Shown: in pieces, positions 37,213 through 48,625 of the stretch
How positions within the stretch are numbered: position 1 is the first letter of the stretch
Layout of the letters: each line of letters opens with the position of its first letter
NCBI GenBank assembly: GCA_963691655.1
Contig: OY829328.1
Coordinates: 14,586,704-14,650,703, forward strand
Direction of reading: 5' to 3'
Origin: Toxonevra muliebris
Taxonomy: Eukaryota > Arthropoda > Insecta > Diptera > Pallopteridae
DNA: 64,000 nucleotides
Made by a program: the position numbers and the translations under genes
The notes under the pieces: model-generated
What the model saw: only the letters and a program-made list of their open reading frames with translations
What the model was told of the DNA's origin: nothing
The model's database searches: none

Positions 37213-37510
37213 TTCTTAAAAATATATAAAGATCTGTGAAGTTATAATTTGTACATCAAGTTTGTTTATTTATCTAGGAGAATTTCTGATTTCAAAAGCA
37301 ATTTTACTATTTTTTTGTTAATTTTCAAAACCACCTTACAAAAAAGTATGTCTGTTCACCTGACCTTTAAGTTAGGTGAAATACAATATTTTTTTAATAT
37401 AAAAATGCAATTTTAAATTAAGTTTATATGGAAATGTTAAACAATCATCACTTTTGTGAAAAATTCATAAGTGTATTTTTTATGAATTTTTGAAGTTGCT
37501 GGTCTACAAG
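37213..37510 (+). repeat. Dispersed repeat, copy A (partner at 48319-48625)
   Basis: About 300 bases align along their whole length with the reverse complement of 48319-48625. Shared words include TTTCTGATTTCAAA, GATTTTCAAAACCAC (TAATTTTC in this copy), TGTTCACCTG, GTGAAATACAATATTT and ATGCAATTTTAAA, in the same order and spacing. There is no coding capacity. Ends are not sharply defined and no inverted termini are evident, so the repeat class is unknown. Confidence 0.75.
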
Positions 37511-37624
37511 TCGTATGTTTTATCCCCAAACCCCTTCAAGTATTCAAATATATATATAGTTAAAATGTTAAAAACTTACATAAAGAATTTTTAAAATAAT
37601 TTTCGCATGAATTTTCGCATCAGA

Positions 37625-37680
37625 AATTCTTACCTGAAAATATATACAAAAAGAACACAACAGAAAATTAGAAATAAAAA
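37625..37680 (-). promoter_or_regulatory. Possible recursive splice site (CAG|GTAAGA), minus strand
   Basis: The minus strand reads TTTTCTGTTGTGTTCTTTTT, then GTATATATTTTCAG directly followed by GTAAGAATTTC (junction between 37634 and 37633). A long pyrimidine tract and CAG abutting a near-consensus donor is the textbook ratchet-point signature of very long Drosophila introns. A second, weaker junction of the same kind and strand lies at about 15898. If real, they place a long minus-strand intron over this window. Confidence 0.4.
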
Positions 37681-39753
37681 ATAAAACAATTCTAAAATAG
37701 GATCACAATAAAAATATAAAAATAAACTTTGAATAAATGAAAAATATATAGTTTTAAAAATAAATTCGATTCGATTTTTATTTATTTGTGCGGGTGTGGG
37801 GTATGTGGTTGTTGTGATCGTTCTTGTTGTTATTTTTGTCGATTTTTAGATCGTGCACGGCAACAAACAGTTATTGCTATTTGCAGCTCAAAAATGCAGC
37901 ACAATTTATAGATTGTTAACGTGGTCTAGAGATAGGGACACAATAACAAATTATGTGCCAAATTAAATTTAATTGTGATTATGAACTTCATCTTTATTAA
38001 CAACTGCAGCAATTCCTTTTAAATTTGTTTATTCTTAAATTTACATACATAGAAGCGTAAGTTATTGTAATAACTAGTATTTATCGTTTATTTTTTGAAA
38101 AAGGGGACTTTAAACCCCATAAGATCAGTAAGAGATGGAGGAAAATTTAATACACAAAAATTGTTTATCTCTTTGTGCTTAACAACTTTGCTTCAGACCA
38201 CAAATTCGTATCTGCTGAAATAAAGAAATTTCTCAATAGACCCTGAAGACCCCATTTTTCCGACTTCAGTTCCACATGAGGTAAAAGTAGAAAATTTGTT
38301 CCACTGCGTAATGAATGTGATATACTATAGCTTAACTATATATACTAGCTTAACTCAAAAAATTTTTTTGAGTTTTCATAAAAAAAATTTTTGCAAAAAA
38401 AAATTTCAAAAAAATTCTGTGAAAATAGCAGATAGTTAATGGTTTTAATTGATTTTTTTCATGGCCTTATGGCATTTCATATGAAATGTCAATTTCGGTT
38501 TTAGATTTTTTTGAGCCCCGTCCACACCTTCCAAAAATCTGAAAAAATTGGAGTATGAGCATTCGGAAGAGACTTATTTACATAAGAAAAATCAGAGTAC
38601 TAAACCTATTTTTAGTATAAAAAAATCTCAAGTAAAAAATTTCGCGATCATCGCGAATTTTGTGTTCAAAAATTCGCGAAAAAATTCCAAATGTATCTCC
38701 TAAACCTAAAAATCACTGTGAATTTTTTCAGATTTTTCCTATGATTAGTTAAGCTAAAAAACGCGAAAAACGAAATTTACAAAATCCTCCATTACTCATT
38801 AAAATTGTGACTTTAAGTGAAATAGTGGACCCAAGGCACGTTTTAGGGATATCCCTTCCTTCTAGATAAATATCTCAGCTGAATGATGTACAAGGAATGG
38901 TGAATTTTAAAGGCACTCTTCTTTTTTTCGTGAATTCATAAAGCTAAAATAGCCCAGTATCCAAAAAGGAAGCATAAGAATTCTACAAAAATGTTTGGCT
39001 TTGCAAGGGTTTTAAATGTTAAAAGGTTGAATCTAGGATACTGTGCTAAAAGTGAGTAGAGACCTCAGTTTCTCCAAAACAAACTCTGAAGAGCAAACCT
39101 TGATGCAGTCAAACTAAATATTATCCTGCTACATCTCTGATTCAACAAGAAGTTCATTAGTTAAGCATTGTGATTTCACTAGTTCACCATCATCATAAGA
39201 AAATTGTTTGAATTGAGGTCTGCCAGCACCGCAAAAGGATTCTAGACTAAAGCAACATAACTGACTATTTTTCTTGTACTTTTATTCATTGAATTCAAAT
39301 ATGTCGCCCATTTCCCGCCATTAGATACAATTTTTAAGATTTCGTATCAAGTCATCGGTCAAAATTTCCCCAAGAAAAAGAAAAAGTGACGAATACAAGC
39401 AAATTATCGCGGATCTTTTGAGGAATTGATCGATTGGCTGCACCAAGATTTACATAGAATCGAAAAAAACTACATAGGTTTTTGAGACGAGGCTATGCGC
39501 GGTGATTATTGTCTGTCTCTTATAAGTGAGAAAAGACCCAAAAACTTACAAACAATTTTTTAAATAAAATCACAATTTTATATCGAAAATTGGTAAAAAT
39601 GGATCAATCATTTATCTAAAAATCCTGAGATGATAACGGACAAGGGTTTCAAATTCAGTATCTAAAACTACAACCATATAAACCAGTGTAATTGGATTAT
39701 AAACATTTCGTCCAGAGCACTCTAGCAGATCCAATGGGAGTGGCATGCAGAGA
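37681..39753. other. AT-rich non-coding region with short palindromes
   Basis: No protein-like frame. It contains AACTCAAAAAATTTTTTTGAGTT (38355-38377), the palindrome TTCGCGATCATCGCGAA (38640-38656) and repeated TTCGCGAA words nearby. A GGGGACTTTAAACCCC hairpin lies at 38103-38118. The stretch 38940-39740 has less biased composition and may be an old unrecognisable element. Confidence 0.4.
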
Positions 39754-40886
39754 TACAGAGGAAAAGGTAAAAAAAAAATTTCAATCTTCATTGTTTTTTA
39801 ATTTTTCGACGTAATTGCTAATAATTTCTATACATTTTTGAAGCCGATAGATCCTCTTCGAAAAACAATCCTCAAAATCGGTTTGTTTTAGGTTTGCCAC
39901 TTCGTCATTAACTGCATTGATTGTCTCCTCATTATTGCCGAAGACCTTTCCTTTCAAATATTTTTTGTATAAGGTGCTGGGCGAATTTCTTTAATCCCTG
40001 AGAACGCAATGAAGTTGTTCGTTTTTTTCTCAACAAGTTTTCGAAAGCTTGTGGCAAGCAGATTTAAGTATACCATTTAGCAGTTACCGTCTGTCCAGTT
40101 TTCCGGAGGAATAACAGCTACAATTTTTTCTCTGGTGGAATAAATTGACATCATTACTTTTGCTGCTGACTTTTGCTGTTTGGTTTTAATGGGTGGATTA
40201 AAATCTTTTGGGCTCCATACCACCGACTGTTGCTTGGTTTTTTAGTTTCGGTTGTAGAACCAAGCTTCAATACCTGTTATAATTTTATTGAAGGTACTGG
40301 ACTCTCCATTTTTAAATTTTTAAAGAAAGAATTGGGCAAACCAACACACATCTATTTGTGAGCATTAGTTAAAATTCAGAGAAACCATAGTGCTGATTTC
40401 ATCGTGTATCTAATATGAACCCTAATTCAAGCCCAGTTCCTCAGCAATCTTTTTCTGGGTCAATTCCAGATCTTCAACAACTTTGGACTTTACTAGAGCC
40501 ACACTTACATCCGATTTTGGGCTTCACGAGATTCGTCCTCCATAGAAAAATATTCGGTCTGGAATCTCCGAATCCACTTCACAACGGTGACAAGCGATGG
40601 TGTATTCTCTCCATATGCTACTTGGCACACATTGCGCCGAAAACAGGCTTCAGATTGCACCGAAAACCGTAAAGAATGGCGAACTGAATCTCTTGCTATG
40701 ATGCTGGTGGAATTTTTACCGATTCTTTCACAATAGCTTTGAGTTTTCTTGTCTCCATGTTGACTGTTAGCAGTGCAACTTGCAATGAAATATCGCAATA
40801 CTATGCCAAATCATTTGACATTTTTTGATTTGCCAAAAACTTATTCAGTGTTGCCAAAAAAGCGAATTTTTGTTAGCCTCCTCGTA
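39754..40886 (-). mobile_element. Mariner (IS630-Tc1-mariner) element, decayed
   Basis: A minus-strand mariner transposase pseudogene (39781-40758) sits between imperfect inverted ends. The left end reads TACAGAGGAAAAGGTAAAAAA (39754). The right end, read inward from about 40886, is TACGAGGAGGCTAACAAAAA. The total of about 1.13 kb is close to a full mariner (about 1.3 kb). The ends are diverged and the TA flanks are approximate, so limits are uncertain by some bases. Confidence 0.7.
39781..40758 (-). pseudogene. Mariner transposase pseudogene
   Basis: The reading starts near METRK (ATG at 40758-40756) and ends NNED-stop at 39781. N-terminal text, in a shifted frame, includes CQVAYGENTPSLVTVVKWIRR then FQTEYFSMEDESR, the helix-turn-helix part of mariner transposases. 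The middle keeps IDPEKD and EDLELT-like words in broken frames. The catalytic region reads GIEAWFYNRN and then KTKQQSVVWSPKDFNPP, where GDExWFY is expected, so the catalytic Asp is replaced by Ile. The C-terminus (NNEETINAVNDEVANLKQTD... EKLKNNED) is well kept. Roughly 326 codons versus about 345 in the family. Stops, frameshifts and the lost Asp make it inactive. Confidence 0.8.
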
Positions 40887-43780
40887 TATTATAAAATAAA
40901 GCGTTGTTTACAACTAAATAAAAAAATATGGCATACTACAACTTATATTTGGTTGAAAAAACTTGCATCAGTTTGTTATTGTGTATATTGTTTGCAAAAA
41001 AAAAACTTTATCACAAATTAATTATAATAATAAATTAAGAGCAATTGTAAGTCTAATTAATGATTGTAATACTATTAAAAATATTATATTTTTTATATTT
41101 ATATATTTAATATTAGCAGCCTGAAAAATTTAATTTAATTTTTGAACATGAAAAACACTAATTCTTATGTCTACTAAAAAAAAAAAAAAAATGAGTGATG
41201 CTGCCGCCTCTATTATCAATAAAAGCAACATCCACGAAACCAACACCGCTGACAAAAAAATTAAGTCAGTCAGTAAATTTGAATTATCAACATCTTCTAG
41301 GTCATTGTTGAATGGCTTAAAAAGTCTTTGTTGCTGCCTGTGTCTATCCACGAGAAAACCTTAAACATATTTTAATCAAGTTGTATTTCGATTAATTTAA
41401 AAAAAAAAAAATACAGAAATACCCAAAGCCATCTAAATACATTGTAAAGTTATTTTTTTTTTTAATGTTAATGCTATTTTTTTCTACTTATTTCTTGAAA
41501 ATTTTAATTTGCATTTTTTTGTTATATTCTGGTTTACCCAAAACCAAGAAAAAAAAAGCCAAAGTTGCTAATCAAGCAAGCGCTACTGCAACAGTAAAGA
41601 GTAAACATCAGTGGTAGTGGCAGCGGCAGCAGCAACAGTAAACGTTGCAGCTTAAAAACATTTAATTTAATTATGTCTTGTTGAATTTATACAGGCTTTA
41701 GGCCCCCGCCGCCTTCTCTTCATTCCTCCTACGCTTCGACGTAAGTAAACGACTACTTCTTCTTTTTATTTTTATTTTTATTTCAGATATAATCGAATTG
41801 TATCTATAGGTTATTTATATGACCGTATCTAAATACAATACAAATACGTATGAGCATACGATATACTCGTACAGACGTCAAAGCGCATTCTTAGGCCTGG
41901 CATTTGACGGCGTAATGCAATGGAAATACAAACACATGCGCACAAGCACACACACATTCACAGACGCAGTACAAAACCTTGACTTGACTTCAAACTATAG
42001 CGTTCAAGTTAAGTCCAGTCAAGTTGCTGTTGTATTGTATTTGTTTTTTTTGTTTTTTTTAAATTGATTAAAATCGAAATGAAATATTGACGTTTTAACG
42101 TGTATGACTATGAGTGTGTGTGTATGTTTTCGAAATAGAAGAAACAACATCGCAGAAGAAACAGAAGAATAATAAAATTAAATTGAAAAACAAGAAAGAA
42201 GAACGAAATGAAAAATCTAAAAAAAAAATAAAAATAAAAAAATTAGTAAAACGTTCAATGTAAATGTGCAGCGCATTCACTCCCCCCCCCCCCCCCTACA
42301 CCTACACTATCGCCCCCACCGTTGTCGCCATTACAACAACGCACGGAATAACTGACCTTCGTTGACTTCATCAACAGTGTTGCCAACGTTAAGTTACATT
42401 CCGTCGTTGTATGCAAATGCTGCAATTGATTGCGGTACTAACCCAATACACACACTGAAGGTCTTCTATTAAGAAAATAGTCAAAGGTATGACGGCAAGG
42501 AAGCACACGTTCAGTCAAACAACCAAGCCAGTCAACTAACAACATACATAGTCATCTGTAACTGGCAGGCAGTAGGAAGGCAAAAACCTTTGTCTGGCAA
42601 TGACATTTATGATATGCACCAACATTACAGGATTAAGTACAACAACACTGACGACAACGTTGCACTTTACTCTAAAGTTAACATTTCAAAGCCAGGATAA
42701 AACTTAATTGAAACTTTATATACATGAATATGAATAGCGCAATGCACGTGTAAAAGTATTCGCCCCCGATTTATAGCTCCTGCTAGTACGCTCCTCTTCA
42801 AGCACTGCCTTCAGCAACTTCTGATAGCAATGCAAATTAATAATAAATTCATTATACACTCTCCCAGTAACTACATTGGTAGTTTTCAATTTAAATATTG
42901 TACCATGTAATATAGTGTTAATTCCATTTAGGTTATTGCGATAACTGAATTGGTTTATCTAATTGCAAACATTCGCATGAGGGTGTAAATAATTTATAAT
43001 TTTGATATTAGCTATTACATAGTTCCATCTTCATAACTACATAATATTCTATCCATTAGGTTTAAATCAAATTAATTATAGAAAAATTTTAACGATGAAG
43101 ACAATGACAACTGAAGAACTGGAGGGATAAATGATTAGAGTACATTTTTTTTCGAAATTTGTTTAACGTTTTTACAAACATTTTTCTTTTTTAATTATGA
43201 TTTCCAACCCCTATTACACGAAAAGATATTCCGAGCAGTAAAACTTAATAGTATAGGAACTTTATATCTCAGATTAGGTTACATTAGTTTTGGTTAATTT
43301 CACAACTCTCTAGAGAGCTTCAAAAAACCAATTCCCAGCAGCCATGTTAATAAGTAAACTGACTTCTTTAGAAATCAGAAATGAGATCAGAAATTCAATT
43401 TTAAAACGATAATATTGAGTCTACAGAATTTTTGATTCCTCCATCTGTTATTTGAGGCTGTAAAAAATCGTTAATCGAAAGAGGAATAATAAGTGTTGGT
43501 CGAATCTGAATAATAAATGAAAAGTAATGACTAAAAAATCTACCATTAATCACAAAATAATGACTAATTTTTATTAGTCATGTCTTGTTAATTAATGATT
43601 AATAATTTTAGTTGTAATCATGATTGAAAATGATGTTTTCAATTTGGTTTGTTTTCAGTACGAAGTACCAGGTATATAGTTGTCCGATTTTTACACCAAT
43701 TTTCAATTTTGTAATAGCAAATGTTTCTAATCGCGAAATTGTCGAATTAAGTATTTATATATATCAAATCGTTAAATATT
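40887..43780. other. AT-rich non-coding region with CAA/CAG tracts
   Basis: No protein-like frame. A 46-base block at about 41696-41741 lies between ATACAG and GTAAGTAAAC and is C-rich, but the 3' splice-like part is weak. Poly-A runs occur at 41175 and 41400, a 15-base poly-C at 42282-42296, and a CAACAACG/GTCGCC-rich area at 42300-42700 of 5'-UTR-like composition. Confidence 0.4.
42282..42296 (+). repeat. Poly-C run (15 bases)
   Basis: Fifteen consecutive C bases, unusual in AT-rich DNA, followed after a few bases by CGCCCCCACCG. It could adopt an i-motif/G-quadruplex-type structure only with neighbouring tracts; significance unknown. Also a likely place for sequencing error in length. Confidence 0.85.
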
Positions 43781-43960
43781 AAAATTGCATTCCATCAAAA
43801 CATTACTTTTGCACCTTCATGGTTTTGCCACATAATATATGAGCTCTGATTGATGGTGAGATATTAAAAGCCGTTGTTGGAAGGTATGTACCGTACTTCG
43901 CAAGTTCGTCCATCACTTTTTTAATCATTAGCACAGAATCTATAGAGACCCTGTAGAGTA
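43781..43960 (-). pseudogene. Possible remnant of an insect transposable-element ORF
   Basis: The minus strand reads KKVMDELAKYGTYLPTTAFN, then ISPSIRAHILCGKTMKVQK before a stop. This vaguely resembles a family of repeat-encoded insect proteins with a 'MSPTVHKxLxHG' block. The similarity is short and I am not sure of it. No termini are visible. Confidence 0.25.
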
Positions 43961-44207
43961 AAAGTTCATTACTGGTACTAAGGGAATTTAATCATTTCAA
44001 TGTTGCTTTAACGATTATAAACTAGTTTTCTAGAGCGTAACAGTTACTAAGAATATTTTTAAAAATCGGAAAATATAAGTAATTTTCAGGAGTTTTGTTT
44101 TATAAAAATAGCGTTGCCAAATATAAAAAAAATACAATTTTCAAAAAAGAAAGAAGAACTAAGTGAAAAAATTCAATTTTATTGTAAGAAAAACGGCTTA
44201 ATCGAGC

Positions 44208-45133
44208 TCGATGAGCAACGTGGCTTAATAAAAGTGTTAAACATACATTTTTTATATACAGTAGAATCGCGATAATTCATACCCCGTTAATTCGAAAATT
44301 TCAATAATTAGTGACAAACTGCTAATCCCTTGAAAAAAGACGCTTTAATTCTCAAAAATTCTACTCCTTGCTAAAGGTTGTAGCAGACCTTATGCCCCAT
44401 TGGAAAACTTAAGGATTAAGAGTCCTGGACATATTATTTTTTTAAATTTATTATTTCCATAAAATATTGGAGAAATTCAACCAGAAACCGGGGGTGAAAG
44501 GGTTAAATTGAAATCTCGTTAAATTGAAAACCTCTGCAATTCGCTTGCGTTACGATTTATAGGGATTCTGCTGTATTTAAAAGAAAATTAATTAAATACA
44601 TGTATTTTTAAAGTTTTTAATTCCCAACATTTCTAAATTATACAGTCACAAAAAAAAACTGAAATAAGATAATGGGAAAAGAGTATTTTATACACTTTGA
44701 TCACAAAAAAATATACAGAGTGATAATTTATAACTATCACATATCGATGTCGAGGCCTATATTCTCTTCATTACTATCAGCTTCATCTGGCCATAACACA
44801 CTCATTAGTCTGAAATCAGAAGCATTATAAACACTAGTGCTGTTTATTTACGACACTAGGCATTCTGTAGTTTTGACAAAATGAATTTTCGAGCTTTAAT
44901 CCATTTTTTTATGAAGTAACGAATTTTTTGAATTGAGTGACTTACGGTTACGAATTTTGATTTTAAATAAATTCATTGCTCATTGTTTCGATAAAAAATG
45001 TTGTTAGGATTATTCAGAAAAAAAAGCGTTAAAAAACTTGCTGACCGCTAAATCACTTTTTGTCCGCGTTTTAATTTTCAAAAAGCACAAAATTTAGCGG
45101 GAAAAGCGCTGAGTTGGCCACACTGTCGATGAG
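44208..45133. mobile_element. hAT-like element with 8-bp target duplication and nested MITE
   Basis: A perfect 8-bp direct repeat TCGATGAG (44208-44215 and 45126-45133) flanks a 910-bp unit. Its ends are CAACGTGGC (from 44216) and, inward from 45125, CAGTGTGGCCAACTCAGCGC. The ends match at seven of the first nine bases. The 8-bp duplication and CA(G)TGTGGC ends indicate the hAT superfamily. A 315-bp Tc1/mariner-type MITE (44259-44573) has inserted about 43 bp inside the left end, so the original element was about 595 bp. No transposase is recognisable. Confidence 0.75.
44257..44575. mobile_element. 315-bp Tc1/mariner-type MITE (relative of 24675-25854)
   Basis: CAGTAGAATCGCGATAATTC (from 44259) and, inward from 44573, CAGCAGAATCCCTATAAATCG form terminal inverted repeats flanked by TA. 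Left and right arms match the larger element at 24675-25854, but its central ~860 bp, including the transposase remnant, are missing. This is a classic internal-deletion derivative. It lies nested within the hAT-like element 44216-45125, so it inserted later. Confidence 0.8.
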
Positions 45134-46314
45134 GTTCATGCGGCAATATGACATATTTCGAAAGAGCTTCCTGAAAGCTGCAGAAAACTTTCTAAATTAT
45201 CTATAGTTTTTTATGTAAAACCTTTATTATTTTCGGTCCCTTCTATTTTTTCTTCAGATTAGAAGTTAGATTAGTCCCTTGACGGCATTTTAATCAAAAC
45301 CCTTCGGCCAAGATGCAAATGACTTTGTCTACGTTATTTTTGAATTTCGTTGAATATCTCAACTTGTGCTTCTTATTTTCGAAATATGTTTTGTATAATA
45401 AAATTGCTCTGTATTCTTGAAGATCTTGCTACTTTTAATCTATAAATAAAACAAAAATTATATTTTTATCAAAACAAGTAAAATAATGAAATATTAATAT
45501 TAAATGCGGGAATTGATTTAAATCTTTGTGAAAACAACTTTTGACTTTTAGCAAGTCACACAAACAAAAGTCGACCAAAAAAAAAAAAATAAATAAACTG
45601 CAGTACATACACTGCACGAGTATCGCACACACAGATACCGAATATCTGCATATAGATACATACAAACACATCCACACGCAGATAGTTGTATATTTGGATC
45701 GACACAAGTAAAAAACTCCCGTGTACAATTCGTGCAATCAATAAATTGCGATAATGAATCTCTTATATAATAATAACAATAATAAAAATATTGCAAAAAA
45801 CAAAACGAAAAAAAAAAACTGCCACAGTACTAAATTTTTAAATTCAACGCGATCGCAAAGTAGAATTATCGCTGTTGGTTGCTGAAAAACAAGATTCACT
45901 TGATCACCAACCACAAATTTCAATATAATTTGCTTTGTTTCTCGCTATGAAATAAAAAATCAAGCACAAAAGAAAAAAAAACAAAAACAATAAAATAACT
46001 TATTTATAGCAATGCAATTAGGTAAATAGTATCGAGGAGGTACAACTAAATTCAACTCCAGGGTATTTCACCATATACCACCATCTATGGAATACGTTGT
46101 AAATGTGAGGTACAGTATGGCAATTTAAAAAGTTTCCAAGCGATTATTTTATTATTTAATGTTAATCCACTTTTATTTTTATTTATTTATACAACTTCTT
46201 CTAGTCGACTCTTTGTTTAATTTGCACTTTACAAAATGCTTGAGCTAAATTCATGATACTCGTATCTATGTATTTATATACTTATGTACATATGTATGTA
46301 TGTGTATATGTCTG
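45134..46314. other. AT-rich non-coding region
   Basis: No protein-like frame. It contains poly-A/poly-T runs (45578-45590, 45811-45820), CA/GA-rich stretches around 45600-45700 and (TATG)n-type sequence at 46285-46310. Confidence 0.5.
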
Positions 46315-46485
46315 CATTAGTGGAACTTAGGGGGGGTTGAGGGGGAAAATCCCCCTTCCCTACCGATTAAAATCTCATTCATTATGATTGCTGATCATGA
46401 ATCAAAAAACCAATTTTAAAAGAGATAAAAAAATTTAATCACACCTACGACCCCCCTCTAGTGTAAATGTCTAGATCCCTTGGTG
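46315..46485 (+). mobile_element. Small MITE-like element, copy 2 (G-rich hairpin family)
   Basis: A 171-bp copy of the unit at 2527-2695, in the same orientation. It has CATTAGTGGAAC at the left and, inward from the right, CACCAAGGGATCTAGACA as imperfect inverted ends. An internal GGGGGGGTTGAGGGGGAAAA/TCCCCCTTCCCTACCGA hairpin is followed by GATCATGAATCAAAA and TTTTAAAAGAG as in copy 1. No coding capacity. Confidence 0.65.
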
Positions 46486-47268
46486 TATACATGTATGTGT
46501 GAATTGCAGTGTTTATGTATTATTTTAAAATGTTATTAACCTTTTTTTTGTTTTGTTTGTGGAATCTCTGATGATCTTTTTATCTATGACATAGAATGAA
46601 AAATGTTAGTTAATTTTACTTGTTGCTATTATGTCAGACGTTGTTGATAAACTCGACTACAATCTCTTTACTTTATGTGTGTGTGTACTTAATTGTATTG
46701 GTGTTTTTTTGTTATGTGAATGTATTTACTTAAGTTTATTTTAATTTAGAAAGTTAATTTTTCCTCACTCTGTTGAAGTTACAACACTGTGTGCCTTGTG
46801 ATATTTGAGAAATAGTAAAATTGTGTTAGGACTTCATGAGTAGATATAAATTATAGGTACTAATAATTTAAAAATTTTTCGATTAATATTATTTGAGACT
46901 ATGGAACTAAAATCTCAATATTCATATTTAAAACTTTGGCTTTTACTTCAATGCTACTTAATAGTTTAAACTGCTGTTTATCAGGCTTAATGAAACGTTC
47001 CTTTTGTCAAAGTGACTAAGTTGCAACAGTGTATAAAGGGCAGATAAATCATACGGCCATTTCGAATATGATAAATAATTTTGAATAATAATAACCAATT
47101 TCTATTCTCACAACATTAGTTGAGTTTGTGCCTCGTAGTTTTCATATTTTGTTTTCTAAAATAACACGGGAGTAGCCGTGTGCTGGACAGTATTAGACAA
47201 ATGTACCTATTAAAACTTGGAGAGTTTTATATTCAAACTAGTAGAGATACTGAGGCACTAGATATTTT
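46486..47268. other. AT-rich non-coding region
   Basis: No protein-like frame, no repeat recognised beyond a (GT)n-rich spot at 46675-46686. Confidence 0.5.
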
Positions 47269-47968
47269 ACTCAGCCCAGGGCTGTCGTTTTGAAATTTTT
47301 TTGTGAAGTGAAATTCTTAAAAAATCGAAGTGGTTTTTGAAAAAGTAAAGTGTTTTTTGAAGCGTAATAAGAAAATGACATATTTTCAAAATTTATCTGG
47401 TTTTATGTGCTTCGTTTGCGAAAAAAAAAACTTTTGGTAGAGCGCTACTGTGTGGCAGACAAAACAAGGCTCCGACAAAAGTTTTTGGATGAGGGTACAT
47501 AATTTGTTTTAAGGAATTTTTCACGCCAAAAACAAAATGGCATAATTTTTCGAAACTGTCGTTTTTTAAAAAAAAAATTATTTAGAAATAAAATCCTCCA
47601 CTCAAACTCTAAATCGTCTACCTACTAATTTTCAACCAAATTCTAATAAATTATATGACAGTTCGTCATCAGTGTTGCTACATAATTATTTAAGTAAACA
47701 CAAAAGGTCTCAAAATGTACTAAAGTATATATTCTAAATGGTATGTTTTTACTTTTTATAGGGAATATAAATTCAAACACACCGATCTGGCTACAGTCGA
47801 AGCATATTACAGAGATGAGCATATTTAGATTTTTTTTTATCGATTTTAGTTTTTCATTGAAACTAAGAAACCGAAGTGTTTTTATGAAAGAGGAAATGAC
47901 GAAGTGTCAGGCTTGAAAGTGAAGTGAAAAACTTCAATTGAAGTGACAGCGACAGCACTGACTCAGCC
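47269..47968. mobile_element. hAT-like MITE with 8-bp target duplication
   Basis: Ends CAGGGCTGTCGTTTT (from 47277) and, inward from 47960, CAGTGCTGTCGCTGTC are inverted repeats. A perfect 8-bp duplication ACTCAGCC flanks them (47269-47276, 47961-47968). Several GAAGTG words sit near both ends (47310-47365 and 47870-47945), likely subterminal binding repeats. The unit is 684 bp and non-coding. Confidence 0.85.
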
Positions 47969-48318
47969 TGTCTTACTTATATAGATTTAATTGGCAAACA
48001 CGGAAGGGCATTCTTCTATACTGAAACAGTTTAGTTGCATTCAACTATCGTTAGATTACACTGGGTTCATTTACCCATAATTTTTAAAGAATTTTAAAAG
48101 CAAGGTGGCAATGGAATCAACCCCCCGTCACCTGTATACATAGCACATCTAGTAAATACAAAAATCTTTAGACCTTTGAAAAGCTACAAAAAACAAGTGC
48201 ATAGCCCACCACGGGCTTCTACTATCGCCTGTCAGTGGCGTAGGTAAGCGTTTCTTTTTTAAGCGACCGTTATAAACTAACCTAATCCAATTTAGCTCAT
48301 TTACTACCATTGCTCTCA
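47969..48318. other. AT-rich non-coding region
   Basis: Nothing gene-like. CAGTGGCGTAGGTAAGCG at about 48233 resembles a hAT terminus, but no partner or duplication was found. Confidence 0.4.
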
Positions 48319-48625
48319 CTTGAGTACAGTAACTTTAAAAATTCGTAAAAAAATACATTTATGAATTTTTTTCCAAAAATAATCATTGTTTTACATTTCT
48401 ATATATACTGGCTTTAAAATTGCATTTATATAATTAAGAAATATTGTATTTCACTGACTAAAAAGCCAGGTGAACAGGCAACCTTTTTTGGAAAGTGGTT
48501 TTGAAAATCAACAAAAAATATGTAAAATCAATTACTTTGGATTTGAAATCAGAAATTCACCTAGAAAAATTAACAAACTTGAAGCAGAAATTACATCACA
48601 GGTCCTTATATAAATTGTTTTTGAA
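48319..48625 (-). repeat. Dispersed repeat, copy B (partner at 37213-37510)
   Basis: Reverse-complement relative of 37213-37510, with the same ordered words (TTTCTGATTTCAAA, TGTTCACCTG, GAAATACAATATTT, ATGCAATTTTAAA). Divergence is moderate with small indels, so the two copies are old. Class unknown. Confidence 0.75.

Noticed and set aside
41696..41741. 46-base exon-like block between ATACAG and GTAAGT
   Set aside because: The 3' splice-like side has a poor pyrimidine tract, and no frame reads as a recognisable protein.
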